Positions 52,198 through 62,089 of a stretch of 64,000 nt of DNA are shown piece by piece (the first letter of the stretch is position 1; every line of letters begins with the position of its first letter). Origin of the DNA: Leucobacter zeae (GTDB taxonomy: Bacteria > Actinomycetota > Actinomycetes > Actinomycetales > Microbacteriaceae); the NCBI RefSeq assembly GCF_016758175.1, contig NZ_QYAB01000003.1, positions 124,001-188,000 on the forward strand, written 5' to 3'. Under the pieces are notes generated by a model. The model was not told the origin of the DNA. It searched no databases and worked only from the letters and a program-made list of their open reading frames with translations. The position numbers were made by a program, and so were the translations under genes.

Positions 52198-55100
52198 ATG
52201 AACACTCGCCCCACCGATATCCGACCGCAGGACCTGACCGCGGAGGCGGTCGCGCTCGTGCGGCGCTGGTTGGACGAGGCATCGCGGATTCCCGCCGATC
52301 CCTCGGGAGAGCGCCTCGCCGGGGTGCTGCGCGATCCGAACGGCCTCGACTTCACCGTCGGCTTCGTCGATGGCGTCGTGCGCCCCGAGGACCGCGCGGC
52401 CGCCGCGCGGAAGCTCTCGGAGCTGACCCCGCTCACCCCGAAGTTCCTCCCGGCTCCCCTGCGCGGCGCGATCGGCCTCGGCGGCGCGTTCGCGAAGCCC
52501 CTCCCCGGGGTCGTCGTGCCGATCGCCCGCCGCGTGCTGCGCGAGATGGTGAGCCACCTCATCATCGACGCGAGCGACGCGAAACTGGGCAAGGCGATCG
52601 CCCGGATCAAGCGCGACGGCGTGCGCCTGAACATCAACCTGCTGGGCGAGGCCATCCTCGGCGAGCACGAGGCCGAGCGCCGGCTCGCAGGCACCCGCGC
52701 CCTGCTCGAGCGGCCCGACGTCGACTACGTCTCGATCAAGGTCTCCTCGACGGTCGCCCCGCACAACCACTGGGCCTTCGACGAGGCCGTCGCGCACATC
52801 GAGCAGCAGCTCGTGCCGCTCTACGGTATCGCGGCGGCCGCGAGCCCCCGGAAGTTCATCAACCTCGACATGGAGGAGTACAAGGATCTCGATCTCACGA
52901 TCGCGGTCTTCAAGCGGATCCTGAGCCGCCCCGAGTTCCGGGGACTCGAGGCGGGGATCGTGCTCCAGGCGTACCTGCCCGACGCGCTCGCCGCGATGAT
53001 CGACCTCCAGGAGTGGGCCGCCGAACGCGTCGCGGCGGGCGGGGCCGCGATCAAGGTCCGCCTCGTGAAGGGCGCCAACCTGCCGATGGAGCACGTGGAC
53101 GCCGCGATCCACGGCTGGCCCGCGGCGACTTGGGACTCCAAGCAGGCCTCCGACACGAGCTACAAGGCCGTGCTCGACTACGCCCTCACGCCCGACCGCG
53201 TGCGCAACGTGCGCGTGGGAGTCGCCGGGCACAATCTCTTCGACGTCGCGCTGGCGTGGTTGCTCGCCCGGGCGCGCGGAGCGCAGTCGGGGATCGAGTT
53301 CGAGATGCTGCTCGGCATGGCGACGGGCCAGGCGGAAGTCGTCAAGCGCGAGGTGGGCTCGCTCCTCCTCTACACCCCGGTCGTGCACCCCGAGGAGTTC
53401 GACGTCGCGATCGCGTACCTGATCCGGCGCCTCGAAGAGGGCGCGAGCCGCGAGAACTTCATGTCGGCGGTGTTCGAGATGGGTGACGACGATGCCCTGT
53501 TCGAGCGCGAGCGGGCCCGATTCGCGGCGTCCCTCGACGCGCTCGCGGCGATCACGGGCGACGGGTCCGAGAAGTCGTTCGCGGTGCCTGGCCCGAACCG
53601 TACGCAGGATCGCCGCAGCTTCGACGCCGACGGCGCCGCGGACCGGATCGCCGCCCGCGTCGAGGCCGGCCGCCGGGGCGAGTTCGAGAACACGCCCGAC
53701 AGCGACCCCGATCTGCCGGGCAACCGCGCGTGGGGCCGCGGGATCGCGGACCGCATGGCCGCGTCGACGCTCGGCGAGGCCCTCGTCGCCGAAGCGAGGA
53801 TCGGCGACGGGCGCGCGCTCGACGAGACCGTCGCCCGGGGCGTCGCAGCCGCCGACGCCTGGCAGGCGCTCGGCGCCGACGCGCGGGCCGAGATCCTGTA
53901 CCGCGCCGGGGAGAAGCTCGAGGAGCGCCGGGCCGAGCTGCTCGAGGTCATGGGCTCCGAGTGCGGCAAGACCCTCGACCAGGGAGACCCCGAGGTCTCC
54001 GAGGCGATCGACTTCGCGAACTACTACGCCATGCTCGGCCAGCAGCTCGAGCGGGTGGACGGCGCGGTGGCACGACCCCGCAAGCTCGTCGCGGTGATCC
54101 CGCCGTGGAACTTCCCGGTCGCGATCCCCGCGGGCGGCACGCTCGCCGCGCTCGCGGCCGGCTCGTCCGTGATCATCAAGCCCGCATCGAGCTCCGCCCG
54201 TTCGGGTGCGGTGATGGTCGAGGCGCTCTGGGAGGCGGGCGTCCCGCGGGACGTGCTGCAGCTCGTGCAGTTCGCCGATCGCGAGCTCGGTTCGCGCCTC
54301 GTCGCGGACCCCCGCGTCGACCGGCTGATCCTGACCGGCGCCTACGAGACGGCCGTCGCCTTCCGGGAGCTGCGCCGGGACCTGCCGATCCTCGCGGAGA
54401 CGAGCGGCAAGAACGCGATCATCGTGACGCCGAACGCAGATCTCGATCTCGCTGCGAAGGACGTCGCGCAGTCGGCCTTCGGCCACGCCGGTCAGAAGTG
54501 CTCTGCGGCCTCGCTCGTCATCCTCGTCGGGTCGGTCGCCACATCGAAGCGCTTCCGCGGGCAGCTGCTCGACGCCGTCCGGTCGCTCAAGGTCGGCACT
54601 CCCGAGCGCCTCGAGACGCAGATGGGCACCATCATCACCGCACCGTCGGGCAAGCTGCTGCGCGGGCTCACCCGCCTGGGCGACGGCGAACGCTGGCTCA
54701 TCGAGCCCCGACCGATCGAGGACGACAGCCCGCTCTCGACGGACGCCTCCGGCGCGACCAAGCTCTGGAGCCCGGGCGTGCGCGACGGCGTGCGCCGCGG
54801 ATCGGAGTACCACCTCACGGAGTACTTCGGGCCGATCCTCGGCATCATGACGGCCGAAACGCTCGACGAGGCGATCGACATGGTCAATGAGATCGACTAC
54901 GGGCTCACGAGCGGTCTGCACTCGCTCGACCGTGCCGAGCTCGCGCGCTGGCTCGAGCGCATCGAGGCCGGCAACCTCTATGTGAACCGGGGGATCACGG
55001 GCGCCATCGTCCGCCGGCAGTCCTTCGGCGGCTGGAAGAAGTCGGCGATCGGCGCCGGCACCAAGGCCGGAGGCCCGAACTACCTGCACGGACTCGTGGA

Positions 55101-55761
55101 CTGGGAGGACGCGCCGGTCGCAGCCGAACTGCGCGCCCCGCGCTCGCGCGTCGCACCGCTGCTGACGGCCGCGCAGCAGGCCGGTGTCTCGGGCGACGAG
55201 CTCGATTGGCTGCGCGCCGCGCTCGGCAGCGACGCGCGCGCCTGGGGCGACGAGTTCGGCATCGCGCGTGACGCCTCGCAGCTCGGCGTCGAGCGCAACG
55301 TGCTCCGCTACCTCCCCGTGCCCGTGTCGGTGCGCATCGAGGCGGACGCCCCGATCCACCGGGCCGTGCGCGCGGTCGCCGCCGGCATCGCTGCGGGCGC
55401 CGCTCCCGAGGTGAGCACGCCCATCGCGCTCCCCGAGCCGATCGTCTCGGCGTTCTCTGCGGCGGGCGTCGCCGTGCGGTTCGAAGACGCGGCCGCCTGG
55501 ACGGCTCGCGTGCGCGCCCTCGCCGAGCGGACCGGCCCGCACGCTGGCGCTCGCGTGCGGGTCGTCGCGGGCGACTCGCGCGCCGACTCGGTCGCTGCGG
55601 TGCACGAGGCGACCGGGGGCAAGCCCGATGTCGCGGTGTACGGCGGCGAGGTCGTCTCCGCAGGCCGCGTCGAGATGCTGCCGTATCTCCACGAGCAGGC
55701 CGTGTCGATCACGGCGCACCGGTTCGGCACGCCCAACGCGCTCTCCGACGGGCTGATCTGA
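52198..55761 (+). CDS. putA: Bifunctional proline dehydrogenase / L-glutamate gamma-semialdehyde dehydrogenase
   Basis: This 1187-residue PutA oxidises proline to glutamate in two steps. The FAD-binding proline dehydrogenase barrel covers about residues 130-440 (YVSIKVSS, LVKGANLP, GVAGHNLFD). The NAD-dependent aldehyde dehydrogenase covers about 540-970 with ETSGKN near 733 and the catalytic Cys in GQKCSAAS near 767. A C-terminal domain of about 200 residues follows. There is no N-terminal ribbon-helix-helix, so it is not self-regulated; the LysR gene next door fills that role. AAAGG precedes ATG 52198. Confidence 0.95.
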   Translation: MNTRPTDIRPQDLTAEAVALVRRWLDEASRIPADPSGERLAGVLRDPNGLDFTVGFVDGVVRPEDRAAAARKLSELTPLTPKFLPAPLRGAIGLGGAFAKPLPGVVVPIARRVLREMVSHLIIDASDAKLGKAIARIKRDGVRLNINLLGEAILGEHEAERRLAGTRALLERPDVDYVSIKVSSTVAPHNHWAFDEAVAHIEQQLVPLYGIAAAASPRKFINLDMEEYKDLDLTIAVFKRILSRPEFRGLEAGIVLQAYLPDALAAMIDLQEWAAERVAAGGAAIKVRLVKGANLPMEHVDAAIHGWPAATWDSKQASDTSYKAVLDYALTPDRVRNVRVGVAGHNLFDVALAWLLARARGAQSGIEFEMLLGMATGQAEVVKREVGSLLLYTPVVHPEEFDVAIAYLIRRLEEGASRENFMSAVFEMGDDDALFERERARFAASLDALAAITGDGSEKSFAVPGPNRTQDRRSFDADGAADRIAARVEAGRRGEFENTPDSDPDLPGNRAWGRGIADRMAASTLGEALVAEARIGDGRALDETVARGVAAADAWQALGADARAEILYRAGEKLEERRAELLEVMGSECGKTLDQGDPEVSEAIDFANYYAMLGQQLERVDGAVARPRKLVAVIPPWNFPVAIPAGGTLAALAAGSSVIIKPASSSARSGAVMVEALWEAGVPRDVLQLVQFADRELGSRLVADPRVDRLILTGAYETAVAFRELRRDLPILAETSGKNAIIVTPNADLDLAAKDVAQSAFGHAGQKCSAASLVILVGSVATSKRFRGQLLDAVRSLKVGTPERLETQMGTIITAPSGKLLRGLTRLGDGERWLIEPRPIEDDSPLSTDASGATKLWSPGVRDGVRRGSEYHLTEYFGPILGIMTAETLDEAIDMVNEIDYGLTSGLHSLDRAELARWLERIEAGNLYVNRGITGAIVRRQSFGGWKKSAIGAGTKAGGPNYLHGLVDWEDAPVAAELRAPRSRVAPLLTAAQQAGVSGDELDWLRAALGSDARAWGDEFGIARDASQLGVERNVLRYLPVPVSVRIEADAPIHRAVRAVAAGIAAGAAPEVSTPIALPEPIVSAFSAAGVAVRFEDAAAWTARVRALAERTGPHAGARVRVVAGDSRADSVAAVHEATGGKPDVAVYGGEVVSAGRVEMLPYLHEQAVSITAHRFGTPNALSDGLI

Positions 55762-55813
55762 CCCTGGCACCCCGGAGCGGCTGTCGGGCGGTCACTCGCA
55801 CCGGCGGAATGAG

Positions 55814-55849
55814 GGAGGGCCCGCAGCGCACGTGCGCTGCGGGCCCTCC
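55814..55849. terminator. Terminator between putA and FHA gene
   Basis: GGAGGGCCCGCAGCGCAC (55814-55831) is followed at once by its exact complement (55832-55849), a perfect 36-bp palindrome. The flanking genes converge on it, so it should end both transcripts. Confidence 0.85.
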
Positions 55850-55869
55850 GCTCGTACGGGTGACCGGGA

Positions 55870-57615
55870 TCAGTCGATGCGGTGGAGCCGCACCTCGAGC
55901 GTGCCGATGACGAGGCGTTCGCTCGCCTCCGATTCGGTGCCCGGCGCGATCTCCTGCACCTCGCCGGACGCATCGACGACCGCGACGCCGTTGGTCGAGT
56001 GGAGGTCCTCGATGCTCCACGAGTCGCCCGTGCGCCGCATGCGCGCGTGCGACTTCGAGAGCGTCCGCGTCGGGTCCGGGATCTGCACGGCCGCGGTTCC
56101 GGGCTGCGCCGTCGGCTTGCGGCCGACGATCACGTCGTCCCCGATGAGCTCGACGACGTCGCCGCTCGGCAGTTCGAGCCCCCACTTCGGGCGACGCGCG
56201 ACGACGATCGTGCGGTCGTCGTCCTCGTCAGCGGTTCCGTCGGCAGGAGCAGCCGGCCCGGGCACGGGTGCTGCCGCCGGTGCGGGGACCGCCGCAGGCA
56301 CGGGCGCAGCCGGCGCAGCCGGAGCGTCGCCCGGGCGGTCGAAGATCGTCGGTCCGGTGGACGCGACGGGCGGGGCGGTCGGCGCCTGCGCCTGCTGCGC
56401 AGGCGAGGAAGCCGCGGCCGAGGCCGGGGCCTCCTCCGCCGAGCGCGCGGGCGCCGAGGCGTCGGGGAGCACGAGCGGCGACTCCGCGCGCGAGGAGTCG
56501 TCGGCGGCCTCCGCGCGGTACTGCGCGACCTCGTCGCGGTCGAGCGGCTGGGGGTCCTGCGTCGGTTCGGGCCAGGCGTAGGGTCGCGGGGGCTCGTGGT
56601 GCCCGAACCGCTGCGCGGCGCGCTCCGGGTTCTGCTCGGCCGCGAGGCGCTCGTACTCGTCCTCGGTCGTGTTGCTGAACCCCCACTCGTTCGCGCCTGC
56701 GCCGGCCGGTGCTGCCCCTGGCGCGGAGCCGGGGGCTGCCGGGGCCGCCGGGTGCTGCTGGCCGGTGGGAGCCGCTCCGCGCGGGTCGGCCTGCGGCTGC
56801 GCCGGGACCGGAGGAGCGAACGTCGGCTGCTGGGCCGGGGCGACGGGCGGCGCGAATGCCGGAGCCGGGGGCATCGAGGAGGCGGGGGTCTCGGGCGGCG
56901 TGAACTGCGGCTGCGCCGTCGCGTACGAGACCTCACCGGCGATCGGGGCATCCGGGTTCATGTCGGGCACGGGCGGCAGGCCGCGCCACATCACCGGCTG
57001 CGCCGGTTCGGGTGCCGCGAACTGGGGCTGAGGCGCGCCGTCAATCCCGGGACGCGCCGACTGGGGCGGAGCGAACCCGGCATCGGGACCGGGCGCGGCG
57101 TGGGCCGGGGCCGCGAACGCGGGTGGGGCCGCGAACCCGGGCTGGCCCGCCGTCTCCGCTCCGTGCTGCGCACCGGCGGACTGGGTCGCGCGGGCCACGG
57201 GCGAGCCGGCCGGCCAGTGCGCTCCCCCGCTGTACTGCGCGTCGTCGATGTGGTTCTTGAGCAGCATCGCCCACACGGGGGGCAGCACGGCTCCGAGGAC
57301 CGTGAAACCCGCGCTCTTCCCGAACTCGCCGTTGATGCGGTGGATGGCGATGATGCTCACCACGAGCACGACGATGGCGAGCCCGGGAACGAACCCGAGG
57401 AGCACCATCCACCCCGGCATCCCGCCGCGCTGGAGCAGCTGCCACTGGTTCCACACCGGGATCCAGCCCCAGTTGCCCGGCAGCCCCAGCAGCGGGAACA
57501 GGCGCGACAGCGTCCAGAGGTACCAGACGTAGACGGCCAGGCCGACGAGGGACCAGACACCGATCACCGCCATCATCGCGCCGACGGCACCGCTGCCGCT
57601 CACATCGTTGTACAT
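55870..57615 (-). CDS. Membrane-anchored FHA-domain protein with DUF5684-like head
   Basis: This 581-residue protein begins with three hydrophobic helices in a DUF5684-type head (WYLWTLSRLFPLLGLPGNWGWIPVWNQWQLL is the recognisable loop region). A disordered Pro/Ala-rich linker of more than 300 residues follows, then a C-terminal FHA domain (about 480-581) with the phosphothreonine-binding residues in LSKSHARM and DLHSTNGV. FHA domains read phosphothreonine written by Ser/Thr kinases. A PP2C phosphatase and a protein with six DATR-type repeats lie next to it. The role of the head is unknown. Confidence 0.82.
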   Translation of the reverse strand: MYNDVSGSGAVGAMMAVIGVWSLVGLAVYVWYLWTLSRLFPLLGLPGNWGWIPVWNQWQLLQRGGMPGWMVLLGFVPGLAIVVLVVSIIAIHRINGEFGKSAGFTVLGAVLPPVWAMLLKNHIDDAQYSGGAHWPAGSPVARATQSAGAQHGAETAGQPGFAAPPAFAAPAHAAPGPDAGFAPPQSARPGIDGAPQPQFAAPEPAQPVMWRGLPPVPDMNPDAPIAGEVSYATAQPQFTPPETPASSMPPAPAFAPPVAPAQQPTFAPPVPAQPQADPRGAAPTGQQHPAAPAAPGSAPGAAPAGAGANEWGFSNTTEDEYERLAAEQNPERAAQRFGHHEPPRPYAWPEPTQDPQPLDRDEVAQYRAEAADDSSRAESPLVLPDASAPARSAEEAPASAAASSPAQQAQAPTAPPVASTGPTIFDRPGDAPAAPAAPVPAAVPAPAAAPVPGPAAPADGTADEDDDRTIVVARRPKWGLELPSGDVVELIGDDVIVGRKPTAQPGTAAVQIPDPTRTLSKSHARMRRTGDSWSIEDLHSTNGVAVVDASGEVQEIAPGTESEASERLVIGTLEVRLHRID

Positions 57616-57777
57616 CCGCTATCCATTCTCATCTGCCGGGTGGGCGAAGCAACCCTGCGTTCCAAGATACCCGTTTGTCGGCTCACGGGAACACCTCAGG
57701 GCCCGCTGCGATCCCGGCGGGACGCAGCAGGTGCGCCGGCCGGACGGGTCGCAGGCGAACCCGTCGCGAGCCTCGGC

Positions 57778-58590
57778 TCACCCGAAGGCGGCCCAGGCGA
57801 TGCAGGCGAGTCCCGCCGAGACGACGAGCACGACCGCGGCTCCGCCTCCGATCGCGGTCATCGCGTACCTGCGGTTCAGTTTCTCGGTCGATCGCAGCGA
57901 CGATCGATCCGCCGCCGCGAGCGCGCCGGACTCGGGCCCGGGAGGCGGCCCGATGCGCGCGAGCGGAGACGCGGGATCCAGCTCGCCCTTCGGGCGCAGC
58001 GGATGCTCCGAGCGCGCGCCCGAGACCACCGGCATTCCGGGCCGCACGCCGCGCCGCGGAAGGGTGTGCTCCTCCTGCGGGAACGGAGAACGACGCGCGC
58101 GACGCCGGGGATCCAGCGGCGGCTTGAACATCTCCTGCGGCAGTCCGCGACGGTCCGCGGGCTCCGCGACCGGCGGCGCCGGGGTGCCGACGGCGCCGGC
58201 CGGCCGGCGCGTGCCGGTCGCCGCACCGGGATCGTCGGCCTGCGGCGTCCTCCGTGCGCGCGCGACGACGACCTCGGTCGCGTCGGGGTCCGCTGCGGGA
58301 CGGGGGACGGCACGGGTCGCGTCCTCTGCGACGGCGCCTCCTGTCGGTTCGGCGGCGTCGCGCACCACGGCCCGGGTGTCCCCGTCCCCGGGGACCGGGC
58401 GCGCGACCGCGCGCGTCGCGTCGTCGAGCGGCCCGTCCGCCCCCTCCACGCGCGGGGACGGTCGGTCGACCACCCGCGTCGCATCGTCGATCCCGTCGTC
58501 GGAGGGCGCAGCGCGCACGACCGCTCGGGTCGCGTCGTCGTCGGGCGTCTCCGCTGCAGCGCCCGCCCCCGGGGTGCTCGTGCCGTTCAC
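57778..58590 (-). CDS. Tail-anchored protein with six DATR-type repeats
   Basis: This is a 270-residue protein of no known family. It starts at GTG 58590, overlapping the PP2C stop in a GTGA, with GGAGG eight bases upstream. Near the N-terminus are six repeats of the type (D/E)DATR(A/V)V.R (in order: DDATRAVVR, DDATRVVDR, DDATRAVAR, GDTRAVVR, EDATRAVPR, PDATEVVVAR). An Arg/Pro-rich middle follows, and one hydrophobic helix (IGGGAAVVLVVSAGLACIAWAAF) forms the C-terminal end. Thr with acid before and Arg after is a fair kinase/FHA target, which suits the PP2C and FHA neighbours. That link is inference. Confidence 0.72.
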   Translation of the reverse strand: MNGTSTPGAGAAAETPDDDATRAVVRAAPSDDGIDDATRVVDRPSPRVEGADGPLDDATRAVARPVPGDGDTRAVVRDAAEPTGGAVAEDATRAVPRPAADPDATEVVVARARRTPQADDPGAATGTRRPAGAVGTPAPPVAEPADRRGLPQEMFKPPLDPRRRARRSPFPQEEHTLPRRGVRPGMPVVSGARSEHPLRPKGELDPASPLARIGPPPGPESGALAAADRSSLRSTEKLNRRYAMTAIGGGAAVVLVVSAGLACIAWAAFG

Positions 58591-59408
58591 GTCCGTCGCC
58601 TCCGCGGCACGGTCGCGGTCACGGTGTCGTCGTCGAGGGTTTCGCCGCCGCGCTCGGGGGCGATGTGCCATGCGGTTCCCCCGGCGGCGGTGTCGACCAC
58701 CACGACCGTGACGTTGTCCCGCCCGCCGGCGCGGTTCGCCCGGTTGACGAGCTCGTCGACCACGGCCTCGGGCCGCCCGCCCATCGTGAGCGTCGCCCGG
58801 ATCTCCTCGTCGGCGACCTCCGTCGTCAGTCCGTCCGAGCAGATCAGCAGTCGGGACCCGGTCTCGACCGGCAGCATCCAGGTATCGGCCGTGCTGTCGG
58901 CGGCCCCGAGTGCGCGGGTGATGATATTGCGCGAGGGGAGCGCTTCCCCCGCCCCGCCCTCCGCGAGCGCCTCGTTCTGCAGCGAATGATCGATCGTGAC
59001 CTGCTGCAGCTCGGCCCCGCGGTGCAGGTAGACGCGCGAGTCGCCGACGTTGAGGATCAGCCAGAGCAGCTCCCCGTCCTCCTCGACGAGCACGGCCCCC
59101 GCGAGCGTGCAGCCGGCGCCGCGCTCGCGACCGGCCGCCACGGCCTCCACCGCGACCCTGGCCGCTTCGAGCGCGGCCCCGACCTCCGCGACTGTCGATC
59201 GCACGCCGGGGCGGATCCGGCGCTCGAACTCGGCGATCGCCGCGCGGCTCGCGAGGTCGCCGGCCTCATGGCCGCCCATGCCGTCGGCCACGAGGAAGCA
59301 GGGGAACGCGGCGAGCGCGGCATCCTCGTTCACCTCTCGCTTGCGCCCGGCATCCGTGCGCATCGCATAGTCGAGCCGCGGTTCGCGCGCCGTATCGGCC
59401 AGTGTCAT
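58587..59408 (-). CDS. PP2C-type Ser/Thr protein phosphatase
   Basis: This 273-residue soluble phosphatase of the PPM family has every metal/catalytic block in place: RTDAGRKREVNED, VADGMGGHEAG, LNVGDSRVYL, ICSDGLTTEV and GGRDNVTVVVV. The start is ATG 59408 with AGAGGA upstream, in an ATGA with the transglutaminase-like gene. It should remove phosphate from targets of an actinobacterial Ser/Thr kinase, probably including the two downstream products. No kinase lies in the window. Confidence 0.92.
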   Translation of the reverse strand: MTLADTAREPRLDYAMRTDAGRKREVNEDAALAAFPCFLVADGMGGHEAGDLASRAAIAEFERRIRPGVRSTVAEVGAALEAARVAVEAVAAGRERGAGCTLAGAVLVEEDGELLWLILNVGDSRVYLHRGAELQQVTIDHSLQNEALAEGGAGEALPSRNIITRALGAADSTADTWMLPVETGSRLLICSDGLTTEVADEEIRATLTMGGRPEAVVDELVNRANRAGGRDNVTVVVVDTAAGGTAWHIAPERGGETLDDDTVTATVPRRRRT

Positions 59409-62089
59409 CGGTTCCTCTCCCCTACCGCGATCCCGCGGCTCCTCCGCGCTCGTCGGCGGTCCTCCGCGCGGCGGCGCGCCTCCCGGCGCGTCACTCCGAA
59501 GGAGGCCAGCGAGTAGCGCGCGAGCAGTCGACGCCAGCGACCGGAGGCCGATCTCGCGCCTGCGACGGCCGAGTCGACCGCCGACCACAGCCGTTCGGCA
59601 TCGCGCTCGTCAATCCCCTCGCGAGCGTACACGGCGCGATCGACGGTCGCGGCGATCCACGCGCCGTCCGGCACCGACAGAGCGGCGACCGTCTCGGTGC
59701 GACTCCAGTCCTCGCGCGCCACGTCACGGGCGCCGAGCGCTTCACGACCGCCCCGCCGCCCGGGCGCGCCGGATCCGCGACGGGCGACTCGAGCACCGCC
59801 TGCGGCCGCACCGACCGGCGCGTTCAGATCGACGTGCGCGTCGAGCAGTTCGTCCCAGGCGCCGAGCGCGCGGATCTCGGGTTCGGGGGCTCCGCGCCGA
59901 CGCCGGCGGCGTGCCCGTTTCACGAGCGGGATGAAGAGTGCGAGCAGAGCGATCAGGGCCACGGCGGCAAGGCCGAGACCCACCGCGCGCAGGATCGGCC
60001 AGAGCGCGCTCGCCTCGTCCTCGTCGGGGTCGTCCCGGTTCTCGGAGTCGGCGTCGCTCGTCCCGGCGGGCGGGTCCGCCTGCGTCGCGTCCCGCTCTTC
60101 GGGCACGGTCGGGAACTCGGGCAGCTGCTCGCCCTCCTCGATGGTCGTCGGGGGCACTTCCAACTGCGGGCTCACGTCGATCGGAGCCCAGACCCCGTCG
60201 GCTCCCCTGACCTCGATCCAGGCGCCCACGTTCTCCCCCGTGCACACCGCGTCGCAGGCCGGGGTGCCTGGCACCCCGGCGTCCGCGCCGCCGAGTCGCA
60301 CGCCGAGCACGACGCGCGGCTCGAACCCCATCGCGCGCGCGATGAGCGCGGCCGCAGCCGCGAACTGCTCGTCGTCGCCGATACCTGCGATGTAGAGCCG
60401 CTCGTCGGCATCCGGGCCTGCCTCCCGCTCCTGGTCGTTGAGCTGCTTGAACAGCGCCTCCAGCCGGGCGATCGAGTGGCCGCCCGGGCTCGCGACGAAT
60501 CGCGTACCGTACTGCTCCGACACCGCGGACAGCCACGCGCTCTCGCCCTCGCCATCGGTCAGCGAGTGGCTGAGGTATCCGCGCTCCCGCAGTCGATCGA
60601 TCGCTTCGCGCAGCCCCTCCGCCGTCGCGGGGAGCTCCTGCGCCCCCAGCCAGGTCTCGAGCTGGGGCACCGTCTTCAGATCGACGAGCGGCTCGGCCGA
60701 GACCGGCGCCTCCGCGAGCTCCGCATCGGCGGCGGCGCTCATCTCCGCGGTGTACGAGTCGCCCGCGCGCAGCCCCGCGGCGGTCGGCACGAGGACCGCG
60801 GCCCCGGTGTCCCGGTTCACGTAGAAGCCGTCTGCGAGGGCGCCCGCGCGATCCCCTCCGAACCGAGGCGGGCCCGCGAGCGGCGGCGCGAGCGGAGCCC
60901 AGATGTCGTGGTACCCCTCGGCGATGCCGATCCGCACCCGAGCGGGCTCGGACAGCGTCTCCCCGCTCGGGAATCGCGTGAACCTGCCGCCGTCGACCCC
61001 GCTCGCCACCGAGTAGTCGACCCCGTCGTAGCGGTCCATCACGGCGATGCGCAGTCGGCCGGGGAGGCGCCCCTCCGAGGAGACCTCGAAGAGCGGGGCG
61101 GCGAAGGCCTCGTCGCGCTTCCACGACCGGTATCCGGCGAGCGGACTCGTGCGCTCGCCGATGACGATCTCGGGATCGATGCGGTCACGCGGCACCGTGC
61201 GCGAGCCGGGGTCGAGCAGCGGGGCGCAGGCGGAGCCGAGCACGAGGGCGGCCGCGACCACGCCGGCTCCGATGCATCCGCGCGCGATGCGTCCGGCGCG
61301 CGCCTCGGCCGCGCCGCCGCCCGCTCGTCCGAGCCGGAGCGCCGCGCGCCTGTCGATGCCGGCCGACCATGCGATCCACACGCCGACGAGCGCGAAGGCC
61401 GCGAGCCAGACCGCGAGCTCCCGGGGGGCCGGCACGGCGAGCGGACCGAGTTGCAGCGGCGCGCTCACGGTCGACGCGCCGAACACGGTGCCGAAGAGCA
61501 CCGGGAGCAGGGCCGGGAGGCCCGCCAGAACGGTCCGCCTGCCGCCGCCGAGCGCGAGCGCGGTCGACGCCGCGCACGACACCACGGTCACCACGAGCAG
61601 CGGCACGAGGACGCTCTGGTAGGTGCCGACCGGCAGGGTGAGCGTGAGCAGCTGCTTCCAGCCGAGCGCGACCGCGGCGAGTCCGTCGCCCAGGCCGTCG
61701 ACGATCCCGCCGATCCCTCCGCCGAGCGCGCTCGGCACGGCGAGCGGCACGAGCGCGACGAGGCAGGCGCCGAGGAGCGCGACGAGCGCGAGCGCGCCCC
61801 AGCGCAGGCGCTTCCCCGCCCAGACGATCCCGAACGAGAACGCCGCGGCGACTCCCACGAGCACCCAGACCCGCGGCGTCCGGTAGACGGGCATGGCCGC
61901 GATGCCGGCGAGCACGGCCATCGCGGCGACGAGGAGCGCGGTGGCGGCGACGAGCGCGGGCGATGACGCCGCGCGGGTGCGCGGGATCCGGACCTGGCCG
62001 GTCCCCGGGAGACGCACGCCGCCCGTGGTCGGCCGCGGATCGCCCGCTGCGGCGGGTGCGCCGCCGGACGGCGTCCCGGCGGCGCTCAC
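59405..62089 (-). CDS. Transglutaminase-like membrane protein with altered catalytic residues
   Basis: This 894-residue membrane protein has about seven N-terminal helices (residues 40-260), an extracellular part, a transglutaminase-like core and a helix near 720. In related proteins the core reads G.CEQFA with HAW and D. Here the Cys position is Asp in GDDEQFAAAAALIARAMG, and the His position is Gly in VGAWIEV; only the last Asp (PIDVSP) remains. It is thus probably not an active peptidase. Start GTG 62089 overlaps the DUF58 stop (GTGA). Such proteins usually follow MoxR-DUF58 genes. Confidence 0.83.
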   Translation of the reverse strand: MSAAGTPSGGAPAAAGDPRPTTGGVRLPGTGQVRIPRTRAASSPALVAATALLVAAMAVLAGIAAMPVYRTPRVWVLVGVAAAFSFGIVWAGKRLRWGALALVALLGACLVALVPLAVPSALGGGIGGIVDGLGDGLAAVALGWKQLLTLTLPVGTYQSVLVPLLVVTVVSCAASTALALGGGRRTVLAGLPALLPVLFGTVFGASTVSAPLQLGPLAVPAPRELAVWLAAFALVGVWIAWSAGIDRRAALRLGRAGGGAAEARAGRIARGCIGAGVVAAALVLGSACAPLLDPGSRTVPRDRIDPEIVIGERTSPLAGYRSWKRDEAFAAPLFEVSSEGRLPGRLRIAVMDRYDGVDYSVASGVDGGRFTRFPSGETLSEPARVRIGIAEGYHDIWAPLAPPLAGPPRFGGDRAGALADGFYVNRDTGAAVLVPTAAGLRAGDSYTAEMSAAADAELAEAPVSAEPLVDLKTVPQLETWLGAQELPATAEGLREAIDRLRERGYLSHSLTDGEGESAWLSAVSEQYGTRFVASPGGHSIARLEALFKQLNDQEREAGPDADERLYIAGIGDDEQFAAAAALIARAMGFEPRVVLGVRLGGADAGVPGTPACDAVCTGENVGAWIEVRGADGVWAPIDVSPQLEVPPTTIEEGEQLPEFPTVPEERDATQADPPAGTSDADSENRDDPDEDEASALWPILRAVGLGLAAVALIALLALFIPLVKRARRRRRRGAPEPEIRALGAWDELLDAHVDLNAPVGAAAGGARVARRGSGAPGRRGGREALGARDVAREDWSRTETVAALSVPDGAWIAATVDRAVYAREGIDERDAERLWSAVDSAVAGARSASGRWRRLLARYSLASFGVTRREARRRAEDRRRARRSRGIAVGERNR

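Noticed and set aside
52165..55770. Minus-strand open frame of 1200 codons
   Set aside because: It covers putA exactly, which has both complete catalytic domains. The reverse frame has no motif.
59742..61124. Minus-strand open frame inside the transglutaminase-like gene
   Set aside because: Alternate frame of a gene with clear membrane helices and domain; Arg/Ala-rich without motifs.
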